64,000 nt of DNA from Paracidovorax citrulli (GCF_900100305.1 NZ_FNEY01000001.1:62001-126000), one strand, 5' to 3'; shown: positions 42,944 through 55,345, counted from the stretch's first letter. Numbers and translations: made by a program. Notes: generated from the letters alone by a model not told the origin.

Positions 42944-44548
42944 ATGCTCCTGCAAGCCTATGGCAACGGGCGCCCGCGCGCGCCCGCGGCGCTCCTGTGG
43001 ACGGCAGCCGTGCTGGCCGGGCTGGCGCAGGCGGCTTCCATCGCCTGGCCCTGGGGCGGCGAGCCGCTCTGGTGGCTGCAGCTCGCCTCGCTGGCAGCCT
43101 TCGCGCGCGTCCTGCTGTGGGCGCGCGGGGCAGGGCAGGGGGCCGGTCTCGGCGCCGCCTTCGCCACGGCCTGGCTCGCGGGCACCTTCTGGTGGCTGTT
43201 CATTTCCATGCACACCTACGGCGGCCTGGCGGCGCCGCTGGCCGCACTGGCGGTGCTGGCGCTGGCAGCCTTCCTGGGCAGTTACTACGCGGCCGCGTCG
43301 GCGGTGTTCGTGCATCTGCGCGACCGCCTTCCGCGCCGCAGGGGCTGGCAGGCCGCCTCCTTCGCCGCGCTCTGGCTGCTGGCCGAACTGGCGCGCGGCG
43401 TGTGGTGGACCGGCTTCCCCTGGGGCGCCGGCGGATATGCGCACGTCGAGGGGCCCTTGCGGGTGCTCGCGCGCTGGGTGGGGGTGTATGGCATCGGCGC
43501 CGTGGCGGCCCTGCTGGCGATGCTGGCCGTGCAGTTGCGCATCGCCGATCTGCGCCGTCCCCGGTGCTGGGCCGCGGCCGTGGCGCTGGCATGCGCCTGG
43601 GCGGGGTTGGCCGCGCAGCGCCACTGCGCGGTGGATCGCTGCGGCACGCCGGTGGCCGCAGCCCCCTCCCTGCTGTCCGTGGCGCTGTTGCAGGGCAATA
43701 TCCCGCAGGACGAGAAATTCCAGGCCGGCAGCGGCGTGCCCATGGCCCTGCGCTGGTACGGCGATGCGTTGCGCGAAGCGGATGCCGCTCTGGTCGTGGC
43801 GCCGGAGACCGCCATCCCGCTGTTGCCCCAGCAGCTGGTGCCGGGCTACCTGGAGTCCATCGCGGAGCGTTTCACCCGCAGCGGCCCGCGGGGCGGCCGG
43901 GCCGCGCTGATCGGCATCCCGCTGGGCGACCCGGAGCGGGGCTATACGAACTCCGTCATCGGTTACGCGCCGGGCGGGACGGCGCCCTACCAATATGACA
44001 AGCACCACCTCGTGCCGTTCGGGGAGTTCGTCCCACCGTTCTTCCGGTGGTTCACCGAACTGATGAACATCCCGCTGGGTGATTTCAACCGGGGCGGGAT
44101 GGTCCAGGCGCCCTTCGCCTGGGCCGGGCAGCGCCTGGCGCCGAACATCTGCTACGAGGATCTGTTCGGCGAGGAGCTGGCCGCGCGCTTCGCGGACCGC
44201 GCCGCCGCCCCGACGGTGTTCATCAACCTGAGCAACATCGCCTGGTTCGGCGATTCCGTGGCCATCGACCAGCACCTGGCGATCAGCCGCATGCGGGCGC
44301 TGGAATTCGAGCGGCCGATGGTGCGCGCCACCAACACCGGCGCCACCGCGCTGATCGACCACCGCGGCGTGGTGGCCGCGCGCCTGCCCTCGGTGCAGCG
44401 CGGCATCCTGCGCGGCGAGGTGGAGGGGCGCGACGGGCCGCCCACCCCGTTCGCCTGGTGGGCGGCACGGGCCGGATTGTGGCCGCTGTGGCTGCTGGGC
44501 GGGCTGGTGGTGGCCGCGGCGTTCGCGCTGCGCTCCCGCGGACGCTGA
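42944..44548 (+). CDS. lnt: Apolipoprotein N-acyltransferase
   Basis: Inner-membrane enzyme of 534 residues that adds the third acyl chain to lipoproteins. Six to seven N-terminal membrane spans (about 10-210) and one near the C-terminus (about 510-530) flank a periplasmic nitrilase-like domain. The triad is visible: Glu in VAPETAIPLLP, Lys in DKHHLVPFGEFVP, and Cys in APNICYEDLFGE. RGVWWTGFPWGAGGYAH is the conserved membrane-proximal segment. It is co-transcribed with corC. Confidence 0.96.
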   Translation: MLLQAYGNGRPRAPAALLWTAAVLAGLAQAASIAWPWGGEPLWWLQLASLAAFARVLLWARGAGQGAGLGAAFATAWLAGTFWWLFISMHTYGGLAAPLAALAVLALAAFLGSYYAAASAVFVHLRDRLPRRRGWQAASFAALWLLAELARGVWWTGFPWGAGGYAHVEGPLRVLARWVGVYGIGAVAALLAMLAVQLRIADLRRPRCWAAAVALACAWAGLAAQRHCAVDRCGTPVAAAPSLLSVALLQGNIPQDEKFQAGSGVPMALRWYGDALREADAALVVAPETAIPLLPQQLVPGYLESIAERFTRSGPRGGRAALIGIPLGDPERGYTNSVIGYAPGGTAPYQYDKHHLVPFGEFVPPFFRWFTELMNIPLGDFNRGGMVQAPFAWAGQRLAPNICYEDLFGEELAARFADRAAAPTVFINLSNIAWFGDSVAIDQHLAISRMRALEFERPMVRATNTGATALIDHRGVVAARLPSVQRGILRGEVEGRDGPPTPFAWWAARAGLWPLWLLGGLVVAAAFALRSRGR

Positions 44549-44599
44549 TACCACGGCATGGGGCCACGGCCGCCGGCCGGCGCCCGGCGTCGCCCCGGA

Positions 44600-46778
<2,179 letters not shown>

Positions 46779-46832
46779 GCGGCTCGGCCGCACGGCCCGG
46801 CGGCACGCCTGCCGCCGGGCCGGATCTCCCGA

Positions 46833-46860
46833 AGGGCCGCCGTGCGCGGCCCTTTTTATT
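46833..46860 (+). terminator. Intrinsic terminator of the asparaginase gene
   Basis: Stem AGGGCCGC (46833-46840), loop CGTGC, stem GCGGCCCT (46846-46853), then a T-rich run. It starts about 55 bases after the ansB stop. Confidence 0.88.
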
Positions 46861-46937
46861 GCGCGGCGTCAAGCGGGTGCGGCATTCCCGCATGGGGTCT
46901 GTCGCCCCCGTGCGGTAGGCGCGTACGCCGCAGACTG

Positions 46938-46943
46938 GATAAT
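46938..46943 (+). promoter_or_regulatory. -10-like hexamer upstream of fabA
   Basis: GATAAT, 80 bases before the fabA start. No convincing -35 is seen. It is the best promoter candidate between the asparaginase terminator and fabA. Confidence 0.35.
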
Positions 46944-47023
46944 GCGCATCCGCGGCCCTCGGCGATGCAAGGGCCGCGCACACGAAACGCGGCGCTGCGC
47001 GCCGACCTGGAGCACGACTGACA

Positions 47024-47566
47024 ATGGCTGAATCCTTTTCCTATGAACAACTGATCGCCTCGGGCGAAGGCAGGCTGTTCACCCCTGACAGCGGACGACT
47101 CCCGCTGCCGCCCATGCTGATGTTCGACCGCATCACGCACATCGACGCCGACGGCGGCGCGCACGGGCTGGGGAAGATTCGCGCCGAACTGGACGTGCGG
47201 CCGGATCTCTGGTTCTTCGACTGCCACTTCCAGGGCGACCCGGTCATGCCGGGCTGCCTGGGCCTGGACGCGATGTGGCAGCTCATCGGTTTCTACCTGA
47301 CCTGGCTGCAACTGCCGGGCCGGGGGCGCGCACTGGGCGCGGGCGAGGTCAAGTTCACCGGCGAGGTGGGCCCCAACGTCAAGCTCGTCACCTACGAGAT
47401 CGACATCAAGCGCGTCATCAAGCGCAAGCTGGTCATGGCGATCGGCGATGCGCGCCTGCTGGCCGACGGCCAGGAAATCTATGTGGCCTCCGATCTGCGC
47501 GTGGGCCTGTTCAAGAAGGAAGACGCCGCGGCGGCTGCGCCGGCGCGGGAGGAGGCGGGGGCATGA
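47024..47566 (+). CDS. fabA: 3-hydroxydecanoyl-ACP dehydratase/isomerase
   Basis: FabA of 180 residues (E. coli 172). It dehydrates 3-hydroxydecanoyl-ACP and isomerises the double bond, starting unsaturated fatty acid synthesis. The hot-dog fold has the catalytic His in [24 protein letters not shown] and the Asp in [19 protein letters not shown] near residue 25 is typical. The stop overlaps the fabB start (ATGA). FabA and FabB together set membrane fluidity. Confidence 0.96.
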   Translation: MAESFSYEQLIASGEGRLFTPDSGRLPLPPMLMFDRITHIDADGGAHGLGKIRAELDVRPDLWFFDCHFQGDPVMPGCLGLDAMWQLIGFYLTWLQLPGRGRALGAGEVKFTGEVGPNVKLVTYEIDIKRVIKRKLVMAIGDARLLADGQEIYVASDLRVGLFKKEDAAAAAPAREEAGA

Positions 47567-48789
47567 GCATGAGAAAGCGTGTCGTCATCACCGGCGCGGG
47601 CATCGTTTCCTGCATCGGCAACGACCTCGCCACCGTGGAGGCCTCGCTGCGCGAGAGCCGCCCGGGCATCCGTGCCATGCCGAAGTTCACCGAACTGGGC
47701 ATGCGCAGCCAGGTGGCTGGCGTGCCCGACATCGACCTGGAAGCGCGCATCGACCGCAAGCAGCTGCGCTTCATGGGCGATGCCGCGGCCTATGCCCACA
47801 TCGCCCTGGAAGACGCCATTGCCCAGTCGGGCCTGGCGCCGGACCAGGTCTCGCACCCGCGCACCGGCCTCATCATGGGTTCGGGCGGAGGCTCGCCCGA
47901 GAACCAGATCGAGTCCGCCGACATCCTGCGCTCCAAGGGCATCCGCCGCGTGGGGCCCTACCAGGTCACGCGCTGCATGAGCTCGACCGTCTCGGCCTGC
48001 CTCTCGACGAACTTCGGCATCAAGGGCATCAACTATTCGATCACCTCGGCCTGCAGCACGTCCGCGCACTGCATCGGCGCGGCGGCCCAGCAGATCGCCT
48101 GGGGCATGCAGGACGTGATGTTCGCCGGCGGCGGCGAAGAGGTCACCTGGGGCATGGGGCTGCTGTTCGACGCCATGGGCGCGATGTCCAGCAAGTACAA
48201 CGACACGCCCGAGAAAGCCTCGCGCGCCTACGACGCGAACCGCGACGGCTTCGTGCTGTCGGGCGGCGGCGGTGCCGTGGTGCTCGAAAGCCTGGAGCAT
48301 GCCCAGGCGCGCGGCGCCACCATCCTCGGCGAGGTGATCGGGTTCGGCGCCACGTCCGACGGCGCCGACATGGTCGCGCCCTCGGGCGACGGTGCCATCG
48401 CGTGCATGCGCCAGGCCATCGAGGGCCTGGACGCGCCCATCGACTACATCAATACCCACGGAACCTCCACCCCCGTGGGCGACGTGCCGGAACTGCGCGC
48501 CATCCGCGCGGTCTTCGGCGACGCGGTGCCGCCGTTCTCCTCCACCAAGTCGCTCACCGGCCACTCGCTGGGCGCCACCGGGGTGCAGGAGGCGATCTAC
48601 TGCCTCATCATGCTGCAGAAGGGCTTCATCGCCGGCTCCGCCAATGTCGAGACGCCCGACCCCGCCGTGGAAGGCATGCCCCTGGCGGCCGCCACGCGCG
48701 AGGCACCGCTGCGTACCGCGCTGTCCAACAGCTTCGGTTTCGGCGGCACGAATGCCAGCCTGGTGCTGCGGCGCTGGGACGGTCAGTAG
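47563..48789 (+). CDS. fabB: Beta-ketoacyl-ACP synthase I
   Basis: Condensing enzyme of 408 residues (E. coli FabB 406). The Cys nucleophile is in [16 protein letters not shown]. The two His are in [11 protein letters not shown] and [24 protein letters not shown] ends the fold. The start overlaps fabA by four bases, the classical fabAB operon needed for unsaturated fatty acids. An alternative ATG lies two codons later. The gene end overlaps the convergent cytochrome gene by seven bases. Confidence 0.96.
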   Translation: MSMRKRVVITGAGIVSCIGNDLATVEASLRESRPGIRAMPKFTELGMRSQVAGVPDIDLEARIDRKQLRFMGDAAAYAHIALEDAIAQSGLAPDQVSHPRTGLIMGSGGGSPENQIESADILRSKGIRRVGPYQVTRCMSSTVSACLSTNFGIKGINYSITSACSTSAHCIGAAAQQIAWGMQDVMFAGGGEEVTWGMGLLFDAMGAMSSKYNDTPEKASRAYDANRDGFVLSGGGGAVVLESLEHAQARGATILGEVIGFGATSDGADMVAPSGDGAIACMRQAIEGLDAPIDYINTHGTSTPVGDVPELRAIRAVFGDAVPPFSSTKSLTGHSLGATGVQEAIYCLIMLQKGFIAGSANVETPDPAVEGMPLAAATREAPLRTALSNSFGFGGTNASLVLRRWDGQ

Positions 48790-49826
48790 TTCTCGTTGAC
48801 GTCGCGGAACGGGCCGAACTTCGCCCGGCGGTAGGCCTGCGGCTGGCCGGGGAAATGCTCCGGGATCGCGAAGCCCTGCGGTCGCAGGGCCGGGTCCGGG
48901 TAGAGGCGCAGCCGGTTCGGGTTCTGCAGGCGGGGCGTGGCGTCGTCGTTCAGGAAGGCGGCGATGTCGAGCGCCTGCTCGGGTGTGAGCCGCGGCCGCT
49001 CGTAGGAGGTGCCCGAAGGCATCGACGCGCGGATGTAGCGCGCGAGCAGCGGCACCGCGAACATGTGGCCCGCGTTGTCGTAGGTGTCCGTGCCGGCGAT
49101 CGGCGGAAACAGGTAGCCGCCACCCTGGGCGAAGTCCGGGCGCCGCTGGCCGGTGGCGTCCACGCCGTGGCAGGTGCTGCACATCGAGGCGAACAGCCGC
49201 GCGCCGCGCTGCGGGTCGGCCGCCCGCGCGACGGCCGGCATGGGCAGCAGCCCCGTTCGCTCCATGGCGGAATGCGGCACCGTCCCCTGCGCCAGCCAGC
49301 GCAGATAGGCCATGATGGACCGCAGCTCGGGCGTATCCGGCCCGATGGGCACGCTGCCGGCGCCGAACATGCCGATGACGCGCTGCTCCAGCGAGATGAT
49401 CTTGCCGGACTTGATGTCGAACTTCGGATAGTCGTTGACGGCATTCACGAGCGGCAGCGCATAGGGCTTGGTGCCCGGCAGGCCCGACGGGCCGGCCTGG
49501 TGGCAATGCACGCAGTTCAGGCTGTTCCAGGACAGGCGCTTCGAGGCGTCCGGCGCCAGCCGGCCGACGCGCGAGGAGGTGTTGCGAAGGAGATCGATGC
49601 CCTCTCGGACCGCGTCCCCCTCCGGCCCCGGGGGAAGCCGGGTGGCGTCCGGCTCGCGCCAGGGCTGCGGCGGCCGGGCGGCATGGCGTGCCAGCATGGC
49701 CCGGGCCTGTTCGGTGGGAAGGGTGTCGCCCACGTGGTGGGGAGCGATATCGAAGGCGCCGGCGGCCAATGGGATGGCTGCCATTGCAATGGCCAGGGCC
49801 TGCAGGCCCGTGCGTTTCACGGTCAT
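48783..49826 (-). CDS. Dihaem cytochrome c, TsdA-like
   Basis: Exported cytochrome of 347 residues. The signal peptide spans about 1-24. Two haem-binding motifs are present, CVHCH near residue 105 and CSTCH near 225. The layout resembles thiosulfate dehydrogenase TsdA: ...[49 protein letters not shown], then the second haem domain with [17 protein letters not shown] and SMPSGTSY. TsdA oxidises thiosulfate to tetrathionate; here the electron donor is not certain. The gene is separate and converges on fabB. Confidence 0.85.
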   Translation of the reverse strand: MTVKRTGLQALAIAMAAIPLAAGAFDIAPHHVGDTLPTEQARAMLARHAARPPQPWREPDATRLPPGPEGDAVREGIDLLRNTSSRVGRLAPDASKRLSWNSLNCVHCHQAGPSGLPGTKPYALPLVNAVNDYPKFDIKSGKIISLEQRVIGMFGAGSVPIGPDTPELRSIMAYLRWLAQGTVPHSAMERTGLLPMPAVARAADPQRGARLFASMCSTCHGVDATGQRRPDFAQGGGYLFPPIAGTDTYDNAGHMFAVPLLARYIRASMPSGTSYERPRLTPEQALDIAAFLNDDATPRLQNPNRLRLYPDPALRPQGFAIPEHFPGQPQAYRRAKFGPFRDVNENY

Positions 49827-50179
49827 CGTCGGGGCTGCCCCGGGGTGACCACCTCGGGGCGGGAAAGTCGTTGTGAATGGGGGGGAAGGCAGCGCGGGCA
49901 CCGCGGCCTGCGCAGGAATCCAGATGAAAACCAGGGATTGGCCTGCATTGATTCCATTGTGCGGAATATATCCGCACGGCCTCTCGCTGTAAATGCCGGG
50001 CCGCCGGCATCCTGCGGCGCGCACCGCCATCCATGCTTGCGAATGCGGCGCCAGCCGGGGTGGAGGCGCGGCAGCCCGGCCCCGTAGAATCCCCGGTTCC
50101 GCGCGCTGCGCGACCATCCTCCAAGACCGCGCGCCCGGGCAGACGGCTTGCAGCCGCCCGGCCGCCAGGACACACACGC
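49827..50179. other. Divergent intergenic region with hairpin
   Basis: About 350 bases between the cytochrome gene and glyQ. It holds an inverted repeat GTGCGGA-ATATA-TCCGCAC (49959-49977), about 130 bases before the cytochrome start and 200 before glyQ, whose AT-rich centre could serve a promoter or an operator. A TAGAAT hexamer at about 50085-50090 is a candidate -10 for glyQ. I see no gene here. Confidence 0.5.
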
Positions 50180-51124
50180 ATGTTGACCTTCCAGCAAATC
50201 ATCCTGAAGCTGCAGTCGTACTGGGACGCCCAGGGCTGCGCGCTCCTGCAGCCCTACGACATGGAAGTGGGCGCGGGCACCTCGCACACCGCGACCTTCC
50301 TGCGCGCGCTGGGGCCGGAGCCCTGGAAGGCCGCCTACGTGCAGCCCAGCCGCCGGCCCAAGGACGGCCGCTACGGAGAGAACCCGAACCGCCTGCAGCA
50401 CTACTACCAGTACCAGGTGGTGCTCAAGCCCGCGCCGGACAACATCCTGGAGCTGTACCTGGGCTCGCTCGAGGCGCTGGGCTTCGACCTGAAGAAGAAC
50501 GACATCCGCTTTGTCGAGGATGACTGGGAGAACCCCACGCTCGGCGCCTGGGGCCTGGGGTGGGAGGTCTGGCTCAATGGCATGGAGGTGACGCAGTTCA
50601 CCTATTTCCAGCAGGTGGGCGGCATCGACTGCAAGCCCGCCACGGGCGAGATCACCTACGGCCTGGAGCGCCTGGCCATGTACCTGCAGGGCGTGGACAA
50701 CGTCTACAACCTCGCCTGGACCGATACGCTCAAGTACGGCGACGTCTATCACCAGAACGAGGTGGAGCAGTCCACCTACAACTTCGAGCATTCCGACGCC
50801 GACTTCCTCTTCACCGCCTTCGCTGCGCACGAGAAGCAGGCGCAGTACCTCATGGGCCAGCAGCTCGCGCTGCCCGCCTACGAGCAGGTGCTCAAGGCCG
50901 CGCACAGCTTCAACCTGCTGGACGCGCGCGGCGCCATTTCCGTGACCGAGCGCGCCGCCTACATCGGCCGCATCCGCAACCTCGCGCGCGCCGTGGCCCG
51001 CAGCTACCTGGACAGCCGCGCGCGCCTGGGCTTCCCCATGGCGCCCCGCGCCTGGGCCGACGAAGTGCTGGCCGACATCGCCAAGGCCGAGCAGCAGCAA
51101 TCGCAGAAGAAGGACGCCGCCTGA
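50180..51124 (+). CDS. glyQ: Glycyl-tRNA synthetase alpha subunit
   Basis: Catalytic subunit of the bacterial alpha2beta2 glycyl-tRNA synthetase, 314 residues. Class II motifs are visible: the N-terminal [62 protein letters not shown], and [25 protein letters not shown]. It is followed by glyS with 33 bases between. The C-terminal [13 protein letters not shown] is a short basic tail. Confidence 0.97.
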
Positions 51125-51157
51125 GGGCGCCGGCACCGCGGACCGAGAGACACCACC

Positions 51158-53284
51158 ATGACCCATCCGAATCTTCTCGTTGAACTGTTCGTCGAAGAGC
51201 TGCCCCCGAAGGCCCTGCAGAAGCTCGGCGACGCCTTCGCCGGCGTGCTGCTCGCGCAACTGCAGGCCCAGGGCCTCGCCTCCGCCGCATCGCGCGTGAC
51301 GGCCTATGCCTCGCCCCGGCGCCTGGCCGCCCACATCACCGAGGTCGCGCCCCAGGCGGCCGACAAGGCCGTCTCTCAGAAGCTCATGCCCGTCACGGTG
51401 GGCCTGGACGCGTCCGGCAATGCCACGCCCGCGCTGCTCAAGAAGCTCGCCGCCCTGGGCGCCGACGCTTCCGCCGTGCCCGGCCTGCGCCGCGCGCCCG
51501 ACGGCAAGGCGGAGGCCCTGTTCCTGGACAGCACCGTGCGCGGCGCGACCCTGTCCGAAGGGCTGCAGAAGGCCCTGCAGGAATCCGTGGCGAAACTGCC
51601 CATTCCCAAGGTGATGCGCTACCAGCTCTCCTCGGGCTGCGAACAGCCGGGCTGGACCAGCGTGAGTTTCGTGCGCCCCGCGCACGGCCTCGTGGCGCTG
51701 CATGGCACCGAGGTGCTGCTGTCCGTCTCGGTGCTGGGCCTCACGGCCGGCAATGCCACCCACGGCCACCGCTTCGAGGCGGCCGTGGACCCGGTGGTCA
51801 TCCGCAGCGCCGACACCTACGCGCAGCAACTGGCCGAGGAGGGCGCCGTCATCGCCGCCTTCGCAGATCGCCGCGCCGAGATCGCCCGCCAGCTGCAGGC
51901 CGCTGCCGAGCAGGTGGGTGGCGGCGTGCGCCCCATCCAGGACGACGCGCTGCTCGACGAGGTGACGGCCCTGGTCGAGCGCCCGAATGTGCTGGTGTGC
52001 GAATTCGAGAAGCAGTTCCTCGACGTGCCGCAGGAATGCCTCATCCTCACGATGAAGGCCAACCAGAAGTACTTCCCGCTGCTCGATGCCGAAGGCCGTC
52101 TGACGCACCGCTTCCTCGTGGTGAGCAACATCCGCCCCGACGACGCGAGCGCCGTGGTCGGCGGCAACGAGCGCGTGGTCCGCCCGCGCCTGGCCGATGC
52201 CAAGTTCTTCTTCGACCAGGACCGCAAGAAGACGCTCGAATCCCGCGTAGCCTCGCTGGCCAAGGTGGTGTACCACAACCAATTGGGCACCCAGGGCGAG
52301 CGCGTGGAGCGCGTGCGCGCCATCGCCCGGGCCATCGCCCAGCAGATCGGCGACGTGGAACTGGCCCGCCAGGCCGACCAGGCCGCGCAACTCGCCAAGG
52401 CCGACCTCGTCACCGACATGGTGGGCGAATTCCCCGAACTGCAGGGCACCATGGGCCGCTACTATGCCCAGGCCGACGGCCTGCCCGCCGAAGTGGCCGA
52501 TGCCATCGAAGACCACTACAAGCCCCGCTTCGCGGGCGACACGCTGCCGCGCGGCGACGTGGGCGTGGTGGTGGCGCTGGCCGACAAGCTCGAAACCCTG
52601 GTCGGCATGTTCGGCATCGGCAACCTGCCCACGGGCGACCGCGACCCGTTCGCGCTGCGCCGCCACGCGCTGGGCGTGATCCGCATGCTGGTCGAGAAGG
52701 AACTCCCGCTCGACCTGGAAACCCTGCTGCACAGCGCATTGCCCGCCTTCGGGGACAAGATCCAGGACCCCACCGCGCCGCTGGCCGACTTCATCTACGA
52801 CCGCCTCGCCGGCAGCCTGCGCGAGCAGGGCTACAGCGCCCAGGAAGTCGATGCCGTCCTGGCCCTGCGCCCCCAGCGCCTCGCCCTCGTCGGCAAGCAG
52901 CTGGCCGCCGTGCGTGCCTTCGCGGCGCTGCCCGAGGCCCCGGCGCTCGCCGCGGCCAACAAGCGCGTCACCAACATCCTCAAGAAGGCCGGCGACGTGG
53001 ATGCGCACGTCAATCCCGACCTGCTGCGCGAGCAGGCCGAAAAGGATCTGTATGCGGCGCTGCAGCGTTTCGTGCCCGAGGCCGACGCGCTCTTCGCCGC
53101 GGGCGACTACACGGGCAGCCTGCAGACCCTGGCCGTGCTGCGCGCGCCCGTGGACGCGTTCTTCGACGACGTGATGGTCAACGCCGAGGAACTGGACCTG
53201 CGCCTGAACCGCCAGGGCCTGCTGCAGAGCCTGCACGTGGCGATGAACCGCGTGGCCGATCTCTCCCGCCTGGCCGTGGCCTGA
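51158..53284 (+). CDS. glyS: Glycyl-tRNA synthetase beta subunit
   Basis: tRNA-binding subunit of 708 residues (E. coli 689). It begins NLLVELFVEELPPKALQKLG, the conserved GlyS start, and has YASPRRLAAHI and RPAHGLVALHG, ECLILTMKANQKYFPLLD, and RPRLADAKFFFDQDRK. An HD-like domain in the middle and a C-terminal anticodon-binding region (VDAFFDDVMVNAE) complete the protein. It pairs with glyQ directly upstream. Confidence 0.97.
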   Translation: MTHPNLLVELFVEELPPKALQKLGDAFAGVLLAQLQAQGLASAASRVTAYASPRRLAAHITEVAPQAADKAVSQKLMPVTVGLDASGNATPALLKKLAALGADASAVPGLRRAPDGKAEALFLDSTVRGATLSEGLQKALQESVAKLPIPKVMRYQLSSGCEQPGWTSVSFVRPAHGLVALHGTEVLLSVSVLGLTAGNATHGHRFEAAVDPVVIRSADTYAQQLAEEGAVIAAFADRRAEIARQLQAAAEQVGGGVRPIQDDALLDEVTALVERPNVLVCEFEKQFLDVPQECLILTMKANQKYFPLLDAEGRLTHRFLVVSNIRPDDASAVVGGNERVVRPRLADAKFFFDQDRKKTLESRVASLAKVVYHNQLGTQGERVERVRAIARAIAQQIGDVELARQADQAAQLAKADLVTDMVGEFPELQGTMGRYYAQADGLPAEVADAIEDHYKPRFAGDTLPRGDVGVVVALADKLETLVGMFGIGNLPTGDRDPFALRRHALGVIRMLVEKELPLDLETLLHSALPAFGDKIQDPTAPLADFIYDRLAGSLREQGYSAQEVDAVLALRPQRLALVGKQLAAVRAFAALPEAPALAAANKRVTNILKKAGDVDAHVNPDLLREQAEKDLYAALQRFVPEADALFAAGDYTGSLQTLAVLRAPVDAFFDDVMVNAEELDLRLNRQGLLQSLHVAMNRVADLSRLAVA

Positions 53285-53290
53285 GCCTGC

Positions 53291-53947
53291 ATGGTCGAGC
53301 CAGCCATGCCCGTGCGCGGCGCTGCCGATGGCGCGACCCGCACCGCGTGGCTGCTGTTCACGCCGCCCGCGGCGCTCGTCGGGCTGCGCTGGCTGCTGCA
53401 ATGGCACGACGACCGCTGGCCCGGGCCGGTCGTCTGGGCGCTGGCGCCGTTCGACGGCACGCGGGAGCCCGGCGCAGGCCTGGCCTTTCTCGGCATGGGG
53501 GCCGCGGCCGTGGCCGTCGCCGGGGTGCTGCTGCGCTGGGCTGCGCGCCGATGGGGCCGGCCCGCCGCCCGGAACGCCGCCCTCGGTGCGTGGGTGCTGG
53601 CCTGCGCCGGAGGCGCCATGGCCCTGGCGCTGAGGCACTGGGACGCCAGGCTGCTGAAGCCCCTGCCGGATGCCGGCGTGGTCGTGGCGGGCAGCCGGCC
53701 GCAGCCGGCCAGCCTGCGCGGACCGGGCGGAACGCAGGTCATGCTGCGCTGGCAGCCGGAGACCGGCGGCGATGCAGCCCCCCTGCTGAGGCAGGCCACC
53801 TTGCCCGATGACCCCGCCGCTGCCTGGAAACCGGGGCAGGTGGTGCGTCTGCGGTGGGCACGGGGGCGGTTCGGCGGCCTCTACGTCACCGGCTGGGACG
53901 CGCCGCCGACCGGCGGCACAGCGCCCGGCGGGCCGCATCTTCCATAA
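53291..53947 (+). CDS. Hypothetical membrane protein
   Basis: Protein of 218 residues with three likely membrane helices at about 18-37, 60-82 and 93-113, and a Gly/Pro-rich soluble C-terminal half (about 125-218) that ends in WARGRFGGLYVTGW. I recognise no family. The start at 53291 is six bases after glyS, so it is probably co-transcribed with glyQS. An internal ATG at 53306 is also possible. Its codon use fits the host, so it is likely expressed, but function cannot be inferred. Confidence 0.7.
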   Translation: MVEPAMPVRGAADGATRTAWLLFTPPAALVGLRWLLQWHDDRWPGPVVWALAPFDGTREPGAGLAFLGMGAAAVAVAGVLLRWAARRWGRPAARNAALGAWVLACAGGAMALALRHWDARLLKPLPDAGVVVAGSRPQPASLRGPGGTQVMLRWQPETGGDAAPLLRQATLPDDPAAAWKPGQVVRLRWARGRFGGLYVTGWDAPPTGGTAPGGPHLP

Positions 53948-53948
53948 T
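53943..53948 (+). promoter_or_regulatory. -10-like hexamer of gmhB
   Basis: CATAAT ends seven bases before the gmhB ATG. It overlaps the stop region of the preceding gene, so gmhB has a likely start of its own. Confidence 0.45.
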
Positions 53949-53955
53949 CGCGCGC

Positions 53956-54507
53956 ATGAAACTCGCCATTCTCGACCGCGACGGCACGCTCAATGCGTCC
54001 GGCGAGGAATTCATCTCCATGCCAGAGGAATGGGTGCCCATGCCGGGCGTGCCCGAGGCCGTGGCGCGCCTCACCCACGCGGGATGGCGCCTGGCCGTGG
54101 CCACCAACCAGCCCGGCCTGGGCCGCGGCCTCTTCGACGTGCTGGCGCTCAATGCCATCCACGCGCGCATGCACCGGGTGCTGGCCGCCGCCGGCGGCCG
54201 CATCGAGGCGGTGTTCTACTGCCCCCACGCGCCCGACGAGGGGTGTGCCTGCCGCAAGCCGGCGCCGGGGCTGATGGAGCAGATCCGCGAGCGGTACGGC
54301 GTGGAGGGCGGCGAGATCCTCGTGGTGGGCAACTGCCCGGAGCACCTGTGGGCCGGGACCGCCATCGGCGCACGGCTCCATGCGGTGGGCGATCCGCCCG
54401 AGGGCAGCCGTCCCTGGCCGCCCGGCGTGCAACGCCATGCCAGCCTCGCGGATTTCGCGGACCAGCTCCTGGCCGCGGGCGAGCGCCCTCCGCCGGCCGG
54501 CGACTGA
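53956..54507 (+). CDS. gmhB: D-glycero-beta-D-manno-heptose 1,7-bisphosphate 7-phosphatase
   Basis: HAD phosphatase of 183 residues in the ADP-heptose path for lipopolysaccharide core. The nucleophile motif is AILDRDGTLN, motif II is VATNQPGLGRG, and the zinc-binding YCPHAPDEGCACRKPAPGL is diagnostic for GmhB. GEILVVGNCPEHLWAG replaces the usual VGD motif (commonly MVGDSxxD), an oddity: the second acidic pair of HAD motif IV is absent. It precedes plsC, and both serve the outer envelope. Confidence 0.9.
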   Translation: MKLAILDRDGTLNASGEEFISMPEEWVPMPGVPEAVARLTHAGWRLAVATNQPGLGRGLFDVLALNAIHARMHRVLAAAGGRIEAVFYCPHAPDEGCACRKPAPGLMEQIRERYGVEGGEILVVGNCPEHLWAGTAIGARLHAVGDPPEGSRPWPPGVQRHASLADFADQLLAAGERPPPAGD

Positions 54508-54589
54508 CACGTACCTGCGGCGTTGCGCACCGAACCGTACCCTGCCGCCGCTCCCGCTGAATTTTCCTTTCCTTCCTCCCGTCCATCGC

Positions 54590-55345
54590 ATGGCCTTCAT
54601 CCGCTCCGTTCTCCATCTGCTCTGGATGGCCCTCACCGTGGTGCCCTACACCCTCGCCATCCTCGTGGCCCGGCTGTTCGGCGCGCCCACGCGCGTGCGC
54701 TACCGCATCGCGCGTGCCTGGCTCAAGCTCAGCACCGACGCGGCCCGGGTGATCATGGGCATACGCACCCGCATCACCGGCATGGAACACCTGCCGCAGG
54801 ACCCGGGGCAGGGCGTGGTGCTGCTGGTCAAGCACCAGTCCACCTACGAAACCTTCCTGATGCCGGCGATCATGCCGCGCCCCCTGGCCTACGTGTTCAA
54901 GAAGGAACTGCTGCAGATTCCCTTCTTCGGCTGGTCCATCGGCAGCCTGGACATGATCCACATCGACCGCGCCCAGCGGGCGCGCGCCTTCGTCAAGGTG
55001 CTGCAGCAGGGCCGTGCGCTCCTGGCCCGCGGTACCTGGGTCATCATGTTTCCCGAGGGCACGCGCATCGACCGCGGCCAGAAGGGCGACTACAAGAGCG
55101 GCGGCACACGCCTCGCCATCGAGGCCGGCGTGCCCGTGGTGCCGGTGGCCGTGACTTCGGCCAAGGTCTGGCCACGCAAGGCCTTCGTCAAGCGCCCCGG
55201 CACCGTGGATGTCTCCATCGGCCGCCCCATTTCCCCCATCGGGCGCAAGCCCGACGAACTCATGGCCGAGGTCGAAGCCTGGATCGAAGGCGAGATGCGG
55301 CGCCTGGATCCGGACGCCTACGGAGCCTCCGGCACGGACCGGTGA
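54590..55345 (+). CDS. plsC: 1-acyl-sn-glycerol-3-phosphate acyltransferase
   Basis: Inner-membrane enzyme of 251 residues making phosphatidic acid. An N-terminal hydrophobic segment (about 5-27) is followed by acyltransferase motif I LLVKHQSTYETF, which has Glu in place of the usual Asp (H-x4-E), then IHIDRAQRARAF and motif III MFPEGTRIDRGQ, and VPVVPVAVTSAKVWP. This variant with HQSTYE is common in beta-proteobacteria. The stop overlaps the next start by one base (TGATG). Confidence 0.93.
   Translation: MAFIRSVLHLLWMALTVVPYTLAILVARLFGAPTRVRYRIARAWLKLSTDAARVIMGIRTRITGMEHLPQDPGQGVVLLVKHQSTYETFLMPAIMPRPLAYVFKKELLQIPFFGWSIGSLDMIHIDRAQRARAFVKVLQQGRALLARGTWVIMFPEGTRIDRGQKGDYKSGGTRLAIEAGVPVVPVAVTSAKVWPRKAFVKRPGTVDVSIGRPISPIGRKPDELMAEVEAWIEGEMRRLDPDAYGASGTDR

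Noticed and set aside
49823-53938. A 1371-codon open frame on the minus strand across glyQ and glyS
   Set aside because: It is antisense to two certain genes, has the His/Arg/Gly/Ala-rich composition of a shadow frame in GC-rich DNA, and shows no domain.
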